The notes: generated from the letters alone by a model not told the origin. A stretch of 64,000 bases of DNA from an uncultured Thermoanaerobaculia bacterium (GCA_951812325.1 OX638294.1:248001-312000); one strand, 5' to 3'; shown: positions 24,511 to 34,343, counted from the stretch's first letter. A program made the numbers and translations.

Positions 24511-25425
24511 GTGAACACCCAGCCTGTCTGCCGGCCGACGCTTGTCATCTACACCGACGGCGGCGCCAGTCCCAATCCCGGACCGGGCGGCTGGGGGGCC
24601 GTCATCCTGGAGCCCGGCGGCAGGCCGCGGGAACTCTCGGGTGGTGCGCGGAAGACGACGAACAACCGCATGGAGCTCCAGGCGGCGATCTCGGCCCTCG
24701 CGGATCTGACCGAGCCGTCCGCGGTGGAGCTCTACACGGACTCGCAGTACATGCGGCAGGGGATCACGTCGTGGCTTCCCCGGTGGCGGGCCCGGAACTG
24801 GCGCCGGCGCGACGGCGGAGCGGTCAGGAACGTCGACCTGTGGCGGCGCCTGGAGGGTCTGAACAAGCGTCACCGCGTCCGCTGGCATTGGGTCAAGGGC
24901 CATGCGGGCAACGAGTGGAACGAGCGGGTCGACTCCCTGGCGAGCGCCGAGATCGCGGCTCGGGGGGACGGCGCCGCGGCCGGCGCCGGGTCCGAAGTCG
25001 AGATTCCGCCCGGAAGCGCGCGCATCTTCCTCAAGGTCCGTTGCGTCGGCGGCCGCGGCGCCTGGGCGGCCGAAGTGGAGACTCCCGACGGTTCGGCCCG
25101 GCGCACGGGAAGGGCGTCGGGGACGACTCCGAATCGCCTGGAGCTCGCCTGTGCGCTCGACCTGCTCGCCGCGCTGCCGGAGGGACAGCCGGCGGCCGTC
25201 TACACGGGCAGCGACTACCTCCGACGGGGGGCCTCTCTGTGGCTCCACGCCTGGAAGCGCAACCGGTGGCGCACCAAGGGCGGCGGCCAGGTCAAGAACG
25301 CCGAACTCTGGCGCCGCCTCGACCGGCAGCTCGGGGACCGGCGCGTCGTCTGGCCGGCGCCCGTCGGCGAGGCCGCGGAGCGGTTGGCGGACCTGAAAGA
25401 CCGGGTGCGCGAACTGTTCCAGTAG
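24511..25425 (+). CDS. rnhA: Ribonuclease HI with a second, degenerate RNase H-like domain
   Basis: The N-terminal domain is a complete RNase HI that removes RNA from RNA-DNA hybrids. From the GTG start, the catalytic residues are Asp16 (YTDGGA), Glu55 (NNRMELQA), Asp77 (YTDSQY), His131 (KGHAGN) and Asp141 (ERVDSLA). Residues 165-304 repeat the same fold pattern (TTPNRLELACALDLL, LRRGASLWLHAWKRNRWRT, NAELWRRLDRQL) but the metal-binding positions are lost: YTGSDYL replaces YTDSQY, and no Asp stands at the first strand. The GTG is chosen because it immediately precedes the conserved fold. The divergent BNR-repeat gene starts 60 bases away. Confidence 0.93.
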   Translation: MNTQPVCRPTLVIYTDGGASPNPGPGGWGAVILEPGGRPRELSGGARKTTNNRMELQAAISALADLTEPSAVELYTDSQYMRQGITSWLPRWRARNWRRRDGGAVRNVDLWRRLEGLNKRHRVRWHWVKGHAGNEWNERVDSLASAEIAARGDGAAAGAGSEVEIPPGSARIFLKVRCVGGRGAWAAEVETPDGSARRTGRASGTTPNRLELACALDLLAALPEGQPAAVYTGSDYLRRGASLWLHAWKRNRWRTKGGGQVKNAELWRRLDRQLGDRRVVWPAPVGEAAERLADLKDRVRELFQ

Positions 25426-25461
25426 CTCGCGCCGCAGAACAGACAGAAGCCTGCGCTTTGC

Positions 25462-25643
25462 GCCGGATGCCGGCGGGACGCCGGCGCACCTGTACCTTTG
25501 CTGGGTGGGTTCTGGTCCCTGTCCGAGTCTGTCCGAGAGGCGAGTAGTCGTCGAGGCTGCGGTAGCTGTGGGAAACCGGTCTGCCGGTTTTCCAAGGTCC
25601 GGCGGGAAACGGCTTGCCGTTTTCCGCGGGACCGGCAGCTTCC
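25462..25643. repeat. Dispersed palindromic repeat of about 183 bp, copy A
   Basis: This segment recurs in inverted orientation at 53212-53396 with only a few differences. It begins and ends in GC-rich palindromes and contains two hairpins in a row, GGGAAACCGG.CTG.CCGGTTTTCC and CGGGAAACGGCTTGCCGTTTTC, separated by AAGGTC. The pattern is that of REP/BIME elements or a MITE. This copy lies between the RNase H gene and the IS110 element, a class that often inserts next to such palindromes. Confidence 0.88.
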
Positions 25644-25699
25644 GCAGCCAGGGCAGCCGGCGTCGTGCCGGCGGGCGCAGGCCGGAGTCCGGCAGATGA

Positions 25700-27250
25700 A
25701 GTCGGCAAGCAGCCAGGAGCGACCTCCGCGCACCGTGCATGAAGCACCTAACCGGGACCTGTGCCCTGGCTGCTTCGCCGCGACAAAGGCCCAGTGGGAA
25801 GTTGCGCCATCGAGCGCCAGTACAGGTACCAGGCCGTCGTCGCGGCGTTGCCGACAGGCACAGAGTAACGCACGAGGAGGTGTGACATGACAGAGGCTTG
25901 GTTTGTCGGCGTGGACTGGGGATCGAAGGAGCACCATGTCTGTCTGCTCGATGCCAGCGGCAAGGTCGTCGGGCAGCGCGCCTTCAACCACAACGGCGAG
26001 GGGCTCTCCGCCATGGCCGACTGGCTCCTGGGCTGCACCGGAAAACCGCCTTCCGAGGTCGGTGTCGCGATCGAAGTACCGCATGGGCCGGTGGTCGAGA
26101 GCCTGATGGAGCGGGGCTTCAACGTGCATTCCATCAACCCCAAGCAGCTCGACCGGTTCCGGGATCGATTCTCGGTCGCCGGCGCCAAGGACGACCGGCG
26201 CGACGCCAGGGTCCTCGCCGCGGCCCTGCGCACCGACCCGGAGTGCCTGCGGCGACTTCAGGCGCCGGACGAAGTCACTCTCCAGCTGCGCGCCTGGACT
26301 CGAGCCAGAAAACAGTTGGTCGAGGAACGCAAGCGGCTCTCGAATCAGGTCCGCGACCTGCTCTGGCGCTACTACCCGCAGTTGCTCGAAGCCGTCAAGA
26401 ACGACGTCTCGGCTAACTGGGCTATGGCCCTGTGGCGGCTCGTACCCACACCGGCCAAGGCGCTCAGAGTGCGCGAAGCGACCATCGCGAAACTGCTCAA
26501 GAAACACCGCATCCGGCGCCTTGACGCGGCTCAACTGCTCGCCCTGTTGCGCCAGCAGCCGATCGACGTCGGGCACGGCGTCGTCGATGCAACCACCAGC
26601 CACATCGACACCCTGATGCCGGTGCTGAAAGTCGTCAATCGGCAGATCGCGGACATCGACCAACACCTGGAGCGGATGACCCGCCATCTGGCCGAACCCG
26701 TCGTCGCCCAACAAACCGACGGCAGCACCACAGTCGAGCACACCGACGCCGGCATCCTCCGCTCCATCCCCGGAGTCGGTACCGTCGTCCTCGCCACCCT
26801 GCTCGCAGAAGCACACGAACCGTTGCGAAGAAGAGATCCACAGGCTCTGCGCTGCCTGGCCGGCGCCGCGCCTGTCACCAGACGCTCCGGAAACAAGCTC
26901 ATCGTCGTCCGACGACTCGCAGCCAACGATCGCCTCACCGATGCCGCACACCACTGGGCACGCATCGCAGTCCAACGCGACGCCATCAGCAAGGCCAAGT
27001 GCAAACGCATGAGAGCCAGGGGACACCGCTACGGCCGAGCCCTCAGACAGGTCTCCGATCGCCTCATCCACGTCGCCTGCGCCATGCTCCGAGACCGACA
27101 ACTCTTCGACCCTCATCGAGCTTCCGCCCGATCTCGACTGCTGCCAGAAGCATCCTGAACTGCCAACCTGACGTGACGCCTCGAAACAAACAACCGCACA
27201 CCAACACGCTGCTCACACCACTTGCACAATGGTGGGAAGTCCCGGTGTCG
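25700..27250 (+). mobile_element. IS110-family insertion sequence (ends approximate)
   Basis: The element consists of one transposase gene with about 190 bases of non-coding DNA on the left and about 90 on the right. IS110 elements lack long terminal inverted repeats, and I cannot fix the ends from sequence alone. IS110 relatives express a bridge RNA from a non-coding end; in the IS110 subgroup this is the left end, so 25700-25880 is where I would expect it. The left flank is the palindromic repeat and the right flank is a fragment of a cyclase gene. Confidence 0.7.
25887..27158 (+). CDS. IS110-family transposase (DEDD recombinase)
   Basis: This 423-residue transposase has the RuvC-like DEDD N-terminal domain: Asp10 in FVGVDWGSKEHH, Glu in VAIEVPHGPVVE, and the Asp pair in GAKDDRRDARVLAAAL. 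A coiled-coil middle follows, then the C-terminal Tnp_20 domain with ILRSIPGVGTVVLATLLAEA and LRCLAGAAPVTRRSGN, where the family's catalytic serine region lies. It appears full length. The GAGGAGGTG ribosome-binding site at 25874-25882 is the strongest in the window. The protein would act with a bridge RNA that pairs with donor and target. Confidence 0.95.
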   Translation: MTEAWFVGVDWGSKEHHVCLLDASGKVVGQRAFNHNGEGLSAMADWLLGCTGKPPSEVGVAIEVPHGPVVESLMERGFNVHSINPKQLDRFRDRFSVAGAKDDRRDARVLAAALRTDPECLRRLQAPDEVTLQLRAWTRARKQLVEERKRLSNQVRDLLWRYYPQLLEAVKNDVSANWAMALWRLVPTPAKALRVREATIAKLLKKHRIRRLDAAQLLALLRQQPIDVGHGVVDATTSHIDTLMPVLKVVNRQIADIDQHLERMTRHLAEPVVAQQTDGSTTVEHTDAGILRSIPGVGTVVLATLLAEAHEPLRRRDPQALRCLAGAAPVTRRSGNKLIVVRRLAANDRLTDAAHHWARIAVQRDAISKAKCKRMRARGHRYGRALRQVSDRLIHVACAMLRDRQLFDPHRASARSRLLPEAS

Positions 27251-27286
27251 GCGGCTCCTGTACGCGGTCTTCGATCTTCAACCTCC

Positions 27287-27362
27287 GGGGCGGCATCGTC
27301 ACGCGGGGCATCGTGTTCGACATCCCGCGCCTCAAGGGCGTGCCGTACCTGGAACCGGGAAG
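27287..27362 (+). pseudogene. Fragment of a cyclase/kynurenine formamidase-like gene
   Basis: About 25 codons read GGIVTRGIVFDIPRLKGVPY then LEPG, which is the characteristic central block of putative cyclases (arylformamidase-like proteins, x-RGVLLDIPRLKGVxxLEPG). Nothing before or after it belongs to that family. The prfC stop lies four bases beyond. It is a relic trimmed on the left by the IS110 insertion. Confidence 0.6.
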
Positions 27363-27365
27363 CTC

Positions 27366-28955
<1,590 letters not shown>

Positions 28956-29085
28956 GGGTGCGGTTCCTGGGCAGCGCGGGGTCGGGACGCAGCGGCACGG
29001 GAGTCTATCGTCGAGCCGCGCCTGGGGCAGCCGGCGGCTGGATTCGTGGCAGAATGCGCGCCGTTCAACCCGCCGAGGTACATGC

Positions 29086-30273
29086 ATGAGTGATCTGACC
29101 GCGTTTCGAGAGAAGGCCCGCGCCTGGGTGGAGGCGAACTCCCCCGAGTTTCTGCGGGGCAAGGCGTCCGATCCGAAAGCCTGGGCGGCCGGCGGCCGCA
29201 AGGCCTCCTTCACCTACCCGGAGAGCCGGGACTGGCTTCTGGCTGCCGCCGCCAGGGGTTTCTCCGTGCCGACCTGGCCGGAGCAGTACGGCGGCGCCGG
29301 TCTCGCCCGGGACGAGGCCCTGGTGCTGCAAGAGGAGATCGCCCGCCTTGCGCTGCCCATGCCGCTGACCGGCTTCGGCTACAGCATGATCGGGCCGACG
29401 CTTCTCGATCACGGTACGGAGGCGCAGAAGGCCGAACACCTGCCGAAGATCGCGCGCGGCGAGATCCGCTGGTGCCAGGGCTACTCGGAACCGAACGCGG
29501 GTTCCGATCTCGCGTCCCTGGCCACGTCGGCGGTACGCGACGGCGATTTCTACGTGATCAACGGCCAGAAGGTCTGGACCTCCGGCGCGGACGAGGCCGA
29601 CTGGATCTTCATGCTCGTGCGCACCGATCCGGACGTGAAGAAGCAGCGCGGCATTACCTTCATCCTCGTTGACATGGAGTCGCCGGGAGTCGAGGTGCGG
29701 CCGATCCGGCTGATCAGCGGCGCTTCCCCCTTCTGCGAGACGTTCTTTCACAACGTGCGGGCGCCGGTGCACCAGGTCATCGGCGATGTGAACAGCGGTT
29801 GGACCGTGGCCAAGGCGTTGCTCGGCCACGAACGCACGTCGATTGGCGGCATGGGGCGGGGCGGCGCCCGAACTTCCCTGCCTGATCTCGCGCGCGACTA
29901 CGTGGGCGTGGACGAGGAGGGCCGGATCGACGACCCGGCGCTGCGCGAGCGGGTGACCCAGTGCGAGATGGACGCGATGTCCTACGGTCTGACCGTCAAG
30001 CGGCACGGCGACGGGCTGGAAGCCGGACACAAGCCCGGTCCCGAGAGTTCGATGTTCAAGTACTACGGGACGGAGCTGAACATGCGCCGCGAGGAACTCA
30101 TGCTCTCGATCCGGGGCCCGCAAGCCCTGGGCTGGGAGGGAGAAGGGTTCGAGCCGGCGGAACTGAACCAGACCCGCACCTGGCTTCGTTCCCGGGCGAA
30201 CAGCATCGAGGGCGGAACGTCGGAGATCCAGTTGAACATCATCGCCAAGCGCGTGCTGGGATTGCCGGACTGA
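29086..30273 (+). CDS. Acyl-CoA dehydrogenase, first subunit of a pair
   Basis: This is a FAD-dependent acyl-CoA dehydrogenase of 395 residues that oxidises an acyl-CoA to the enoyl-CoA. Family blocks are WPEQYGGAGLARDEALVLQE, the FAD-binding CQGYSEPNAGSDLASL, GQKVWTSGADEADWIFMLVR and the closing RANSIEGGTSEIQLNIIAKR. The next gene, another acyl-CoA dehydrogenase, starts within its stop codon (TGATG). Paired genes of this kind often encode heteromeric enzymes acting on bulky substrates such as sterol side chains. That role is inference here. A CCGAGGT stretch precedes the ATG. Confidence 0.93.
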   Translation: MSDLTAFREKARAWVEANSPEFLRGKASDPKAWAAGGRKASFTYPESRDWLLAAAARGFSVPTWPEQYGGAGLARDEALVLQEEIARLALPMPLTGFGYSMIGPTLLDHGTEAQKAEHLPKIARGEIRWCQGYSEPNAGSDLASLATSAVRDGDFYVINGQKVWTSGADEADWIFMLVRTDPDVKKQRGITFILVDMESPGVEVRPIRLISGASPFCETFFHNVRAPVHQVIGDVNSGWTVAKALLGHERTSIGGMGRGGARTSLPDLARDYVGVDEEGRIDDPALRERVTQCEMDAMSYGLTVKRHGDGLEAGHKPGPESSMFKYYGTELNMRREELMLSIRGPQALGWEGEGFEPAELNQTRTWLRSRANSIEGGTSEIQLNIIAKRVLGLPD

Positions 30274-31409
30274 TGGCCGCTCTCGTTCTCACTGCTCCCC
30301 AGGACATGCTCGCCCGCACCGCGGCCGAGCTCATTTCGAAGCACGGCGGCGTGGACCGCCAACGGCAGCTCCGCGACGCCGGCGATGAACTCGCCTACAG
30401 CCCCGAGGTGTGGGCAGAGATGGCCGACCTCGGCTGGCTCGGCATCCCCTTCGCCGAGGAGCACGGCGGCCTCGGCATGGGCATGGCCGAAACGGTGCTC
30501 ATCACGGAAGCGATGGGCCGTGGCCTGGCGCCCGAGCCGTTCGTGTCGGCGGTCGTCTTCGCCGGCGGACTGATCGCCGACGCCGGCGCCGCGGAACAGC
30601 GAACCGCATGGCTGCCGCAACTGATCGACGGCGAGAAGCGCCTGGCGCCGGCTCTACTCGAGGCGGGAAGCAGGTACGGGCTCGACCGGGTCGAGACCCG
30701 AGCGCAGCCGAACGGCGCTGGCTGGTCGCTGTCGGGCGAGAAGGTCCAGGTGGTCGGCGGCGTCGGCGCGGACGGCTTCCTGATCGCGGCTCGAACGGAA
30801 GGCGGCGACGACGGTCTGACGCTCTTCCTCGTGCCGGCGACGGCGGACGGTCTCGAGGTCGTGGCTCAGAAGCGAGTCGACTCCCGCAACTCGGCGATCG
30901 TCAGACTGAACGATGTCCAGGTGGGCGCCGGCAGCGTCCTGGGCGACGTCTGCGGCGGTCTGGAACCGCTCGGGCGCGCGGTTGATCGGGCCACGGTCGC
31001 CGTCTGCGGCGAGATGCTCGGCGTGATGACGGAGGCCTTCGAGCGCACGATCGAGTACCTCAAGTCCCGCCGCCAGTTCGGTGTGCTGATCGGGACCTTC
31101 CAGGCGCTCAAGCACCGGGCGGCGAAGATGTTCATCGAGATCGAACTGTCCCGTTCGACCGTCATGGCGGCGGCCCGGGCCCTCGACGCCAGCGACGCCG
31201 ACGCGGCGCTCCAGGTCTCCAACGCCAAGGCTCGCTGCTCCGACGCCCTGATCCTGGTCACCAACGAGGCCCTGCAGATGCACGGCGGCATCGGCATGAC
31301 GGACGAGCACGACATCGGCCTCTTCATCAAGCGCGCCCGGGCGCTCGAGTTCGCCTTCGGCGACGCCGCCTTCCACCGCCAGCGCTTTGCCGCTCTACGG
31401 GGCTTCTGA
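30273..31409 (+). CDS. Acyl-CoA dehydrogenase, second subunit of a pair
   Basis: This 378-residue homologue is more divergent than its partner. It keeps the family outline (AEMADLGWLGIPFAEEHGGL, ITEAMGRGLAPEPFV, KSRRQFGVLIGTFQALKHRA, LQMHGGIGMTDEHDIGLFIK). The GG-rich C-terminal element is present, but the middle FAD-binding Glu-Pro-x-x-Gly-Ser segment is replaced by LEAGSRYGLDRVETRA. This fits the beta subunit of a heteromeric enzyme with its upstream neighbour, to which it is translationally coupled by a one-base overlap. Confidence 0.9.
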   Translation: MAALVLTAPQDMLARTAAELISKHGGVDRQRQLRDAGDELAYSPEVWAEMADLGWLGIPFAEEHGGLGMGMAETVLITEAMGRGLAPEPFVSAVVFAGGLIADAGAAEQRTAWLPQLIDGEKRLAPALLEAGSRYGLDRVETRAQPNGAGWSLSGEKVQVVGGVGADGFLIAARTEGGDDGLTLFLVPATADGLEVVAQKRVDSRNSAIVRLNDVQVGAGSVLGDVCGGLEPLGRAVDRATVAVCGEMLGVMTEAFERTIEYLKSRRQFGVLIGTFQALKHRAAKMFIEIELSRSTVMAAARALDASDADAALQVSNAKARCSDALILVTNEALQMHGGIGMTDEHDIGLFIKRARALEFAFGDAAFHRQRFAALRGF

Positions 31410-31423
31410 GTCTCGGCGCCGGC

Positions 31424-31915
31424 TCAGCTGACGATGCGGTTCGGGTCCATGCCCGAGCAGCCGTCGTGCCGCGCGGCCGTCGAGCAGCGGCCCGTGTAGC
31501 AGGAATCGCCGGCGAAGCCCTGCGGGCGCAGGTCGCCTATCCAGCGCTCGACGTTCGCCTGGACCTCGGCGGGGCCCTGGCCGTGTTCCGTGATCAGGAC
31601 CTTCGACAGCCCCCACCAGGCCCGCCCCAGGTTGCATTGACAGCAGCATGTGTAGGCGGAACGGTCGCTGCAGCAGGGCGCGGGAATCGGGGTCAGGGCG
31701 GCACGCTTGATTTCTTCCTGTTCGGGGGTCAGTTCGATCTCCGCGTCGTACGCGATCAGCCGCTCTATCGGCAGTGCCAGGAGCGTGGCGATCAGGTCGT
31801 CGTCGGTCGCTGCCGCGGCCGTTGGCAACGAGTCGCCGCAGCCCCAGAGCGCCAAGGCGGCGAGAAGGGGGACGATGGTGGTGGTGCGAACACGGTGGCG
31901 GGTACGGCGAGTCAT
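31424..31915 (-). CDS. Cysteine-rich lipoprotein, unknown function
   Basis: This 163-residue protein has a lipoprotein signal peptide: basic start, hydrophobic core TTTIVPLLAALALWG and a lipobox ending in Cys near residue 26. The mature part contains the striking motif APCCSDRSAYTCCCQCNLGR followed by AWWGLSKVLITEHG, and more Cys residues later (DSCYTGRCST, DGCSGMD). Ten Cys beyond the lipid-anchored one suggest disulfides or metal binding in the cell envelope. I do not recognise a family. It is transcribed toward the acyl-CoA dehydrogenase pair, with 14 bases between the gene ends. Confidence 0.75.
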   Translation of the reverse strand: MTRRTRHRVRTTTIVPLLAALALWGCGDSLPTAAAATDDDLIATLLALPIERLIAYDAEIELTPEQEEIKRAALTPIPAPCCSDRSAYTCCCQCNLGRAWWGLSKVLITEHGQGPAEVQANVERWIGDLRPQGFAGDSCYTGRCSTAARHDGCSGMDPNRIVS

Positions 31916-32017
31916 GGCGGGGATGCTATCCGGGTCGGTTCGGTTAGGCGTCTCTGGACGAGGCGCAGGCGGGTTTCTGCGACCAGCTACAGGGATTTCT
32001 TTGGCGCCGGAGGGTCT

Positions 32018-32428
32018 TCACGGCGTTTCGAGCACCGTGCAGTCGAGCGCAGGTACGCGCAGATAGTCCCGGTCGAAGGTCAGGATGCGGCCGTGACGTT
32101 CCAGCGTGCAGGCAGCGATCCAGACCTCATTCAAGGGGATGGGCGTGCCGGCGGCTCGGAGCGACACCAAAACGCTGGCGTAGTGGCGAACGGTTGCGGG
32201 CGTCACGTTCGGCACGTTGACGTAGGGCAGGGCCAGAAACTCGGCGAGCACGCGACGGTTCTCCGCGACGCGGCTGCCGAGTTCGAATGCCGCTTCGAGC
32301 TCTCCGAGGACGATCACCGGGACGAAGACCTGAACGGCGGCCGTGAGGCTGGCGAGCACCTGGGGGTGTCCCTTGCGGAAGTGAGAGTAGGCGCTGGTGT
32401 CGAGGACGAGTCGCTCGATCGTCTTCAT
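32018..32428 (-). CDS. vapC: PIN-domain toxin of the VapC family, second pair
   Basis: This PIN-domain ribonuclease of about 136 residues has the first catalytic Asp in RLVLDTSAYSHF, Glu in VIVLGELEAAFELG, a third acidic position in LNEVWIAACTLE and the last Asp in ILTFDRDYLRVP. I choose the ATG that overlaps the antitoxin stop (ATGA); a GTG two codons earlier is possible. The third position is Glu where Asp is commoner, which some active PIN toxins also show. Confidence 0.88.
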   Translation of the reverse strand: MKTIERLVLDTSAYSHFRKGHPQVLASLTAAVQVFVPVIVLGELEAAFELGSRVAENRRVLAEFLALPYVNVPNVTPATVRHYASVLVSLRAAGTPIPLNEVWIAACTLERHGRILTFDRDYLRVPALDCTVLETP

Positions 32429-32670
32429 TCCCACAACCGCCGGTCGACCACCCGCTGTTCGGCCAGTGCTGCGTTGAATTCCTTGGCGTCGTCCTCGGTC
32501 CAGGTGGCGTACCGGAGGAGCTGGGCTCGACGGGCGTCCGGTCCCACCGCTTCGCGGAGCACTCGGAGTACGGTGGCGTTCAGGCTCTCGCCCCGCTCGG
32601 CGCTGATCGCACGCAGACGGGAAGCGAGATCAGGGTCCACGTTCCTGATCGTCAGTTGAGTTGAAGGCAT
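32425..32670 (-). CDS. vapB: FitA/VapB-type ribbon-helix-helix antitoxin
   Basis: This 81-residue antitoxin begins MPSTQLTIRNVDPDLASRLR, the FitA-like ribbon-helix-helix pattern, with SAERGESLNATVLRVLREAV as the second helix. The C-terminal TWTEDDAKEFNAALAEQR would occupy the toxin active site. It overlaps the downstream PIN gene by four bases and should repress its own operon. Confidence 0.88.
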   Translation of the reverse strand: MPSTQLTIRNVDPDLASRLRAISAERGESLNATVLRVLREAVGPDARRAQLLRYATWTEDDAKEFNAALAEQRVVDRRLWE

Positions 32671-32703
32671 GACAGCGCGACTCTGTATTCATCATGTCAC
32701 CCT

Positions 32704-32799
32704 GTCAAGTCGTCGAACGGAGTTCGGCGTGCCCAGCCGCCGCAGGGTGCTGGCCCGCAGCCGCCCCGGCCCCGGTCAAGTCCTTGAACGGAGTTCGGC
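32704..32799. repeat. Short imperfect direct repeat
   Basis: GTCAAGTC..TGAACGGAGTTC-type 25-mers occur at 32704-32728 and 32775-32799 with about three mismatches, each containing GAACGGAGTTC. The 302-base gap around them, between the vapB start and the CHAT gene end, contains no gene that I can recognise. Confidence 0.55.
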
Positions 32800-32972
32800 A
32801 GAGCCCGGGGCGCCGTCGGCGGGTTCCTGGCAAGCAAGCGGACTTGCGCCAGGGCTTTGCGTGGAACAGATATGCGTTGCTTCGTTCAGGAGCGGCTTGC
32901 CCGTTCCCCGAGCGACGGCGTGGCGACGCCGGCCGCGAACGCTGCCGATGCCCGGGGCTGTGGCGGCGCCGC

Positions 32973-34343
32973 TCAGCTGCAGCTTCCCGCCGAACCTCGG
33001 TAGACCCGGTAGCCGGCCCAGTAGTACGGATGCGCGGCGTCGAACTCCACCGGCGTCCGGCCTTCGCCCTGGTCGAACCGGAGCGGCTGCGCCAGGAGCC
33101 CGAGCTGGGCCCTTCGAAGCGCAGCGGCGGTGGGCATTCCCTCGGCTACGAGGCGGTAGAACGCGCCGAACAGGCGGGTGGCGGATTCGTCGATGACGGG
33201 CCAGAGCGACACGACGAGGGAACTCGCGCCGGCGGCGCCGAAGGCTTCGACGAACGGCCCGGGACCGATGCCGTGGTCGCCCGTGTCCAGACCGGAGAGG
33301 ATGACGAGCGACTCGCGTTCCAGTGCGAGTCTCGACGCCAGTTGGCCTGCCGCTAAGGGAATGGCCTGCTCGTCGTACCTCTCGGGGGAGAGCAGCAGAG
33401 CCGAGCTGTCCGGGTTGCCCGAATCGATCCGCGCCTCGACGGCCAGGTGCAGAAACCGGACGGCGTAGCTCGCGGTCGATTCCCAGAAGAGCGTCGGCGA
33501 GGCGGCCGGACCGAAGCGGGAGACCATGGGCAGGCCCAGAGCGCCGATCGTGCTGGCCTGATTGCGACGCGCGGCGTGCCGGCGCCAGGAGATGCCGCCG
33601 TCGCTCATCGAGGCGCCGAGCGGGCGTGCCGGTGGACGGTAGACGGCGTCGGCAAACGCCAGGGCGATCGGTCTTTCGCCCGCTGGCGCGTTGCTGGCGT
33701 TGCCGGCGCCCAGGGCCGGGTCGACCCAGCACAGAGTCCGCGTTTCGATCAGGTAGCGGCCCCGGGCGTCGATCAGGCGAGGCGCCCGGATGGCACCGAA
33801 GGGCAGGTCGCTGAGCGGCCCGTCGGCGGCCAGGACGAGGCGTGAGACCTGCCGGAGCTGTTCGGCAATCGGGCCAAGCAGGATTTCGCCCAGTTCGTCC
33901 CCGAGGCGGACGATCCGACCAGGCGAAGCTGGTGGGCGGTGGAGCGCGAGTTGACGGATCTCGGTGACGAGAGGCTGCAGGTCCTCGGCAGTTGCGTTCA
34001 GGGTCAGCGTGGTGGATGCGTTGCCTGCCGACCCCGAAACGACCGTCAGGCGCACCGGGCGACCGGGCCCGGCGTCGTAGATGAGGGTCGCGACATCATC
34101 TGGGGCGGGCCGGAAGTGCTCGGGAAGCAAAGGCCGGCCTCTTACCGTCTGGGCTGCCGATACGCTCGGTCCGCTGAGAACCGCCAGACCGAAGAGCGCG
34201 ACGCCGGCCCAGACAGGACGTGCCCATCGAGGACATCCAGTACCTCGCCGGACACTCGCACCCCTCGAAGCCGCCGGCCGCGCAATCCACGATGTTTCGC
34301 TCGTCGTCGTGCCACTTACGTCCGGGCCGCTTTCCTGGGTCAT
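32973..34343 (-). CDS. CHAT-domain protein lacking the usual catalytic Cys
   Basis: CHAT domains are caspase-like peptidase folds. The C-terminal 330 residues match: LVLAADGPLSDLPFGAIR, a FLHLAVEAR block where the catalytic His stands, SSLVVSLWPVIDESATRLF and the end HPYYWAGYRVYRG. The block that normally reads LSACxTG is LVILSGLDTGDHG here, so the nucleophile is missing and the protein is probably non-catalytic. A signal peptide (VWAGVALFGLAVLSGPSVSA) precedes the domain. No start codon lies directly before it; the nearest in-frame ATG (34343) lies 40 residues up, across a recombinase relic on the other strand, so the 5' end may be damaged. TPR repeats common in this family are absent. Confidence 0.7.
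   Translation of the reverse strand: MTQESGPDVSGTTTSETSWIARPAASRGASVRRGTGCPRWARPVWAGVALFGLAVLSGPSVSAAQTVRGRPLLPEHFRPAPDDVATLIYDAGPGRPVRLTVVSGSAGNASTTLTLNATAEDLQPLVTEIRQLALHRPPASPGRIVRLGDELGEILLGPIAEQLRQVSRLVLAADGPLSDLPFGAIRAPRLIDARGRYLIETRTLCWVDPALGAGNASNAPAGERPIALAFADAVYRPPARPLGASMSDGGISWRRHAARRNQASTIGALGLPMVSRFGPAASPTLFWESTASYAVRFLHLAVEARIDSGNPDSSALLLSPERYDEQAIPLAAGQLASRLALERESLVILSGLDTGDHGIGPGPFVEAFGAAGASSLVVSLWPVIDESATRLFGAFYRLVAEGMPTAAALRRAQLGLLAQPLRFDQGEGRTPVEFDAAHPYYWAGYRVYRGSAGSCS
34217..34264 (+). pseudogene. Relic of a tyrosine recombinase C-terminus
   Basis: Sixteen codons read DVPIEDIQYLAGHSHPS, the box around the catalytic HxxR/H-containing helix of XerC/XerD-like tyrosine recombinases (P-x-x-x-I-Q-x-L-A-G-H-S). 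The catalytic Tyr region that should follow is absent. It lies exactly at the damaged 5' end of the CHAT gene on the other strand. Confidence 0.55.

Noticed and set aside
25498..25890. A small open frame covering the palindromic repeat left of IS110
   Set aside because: A matching frame appears in the other repeat copy only because the DNA is duplicated; the peptide is low-complexity and has no sensible start site.
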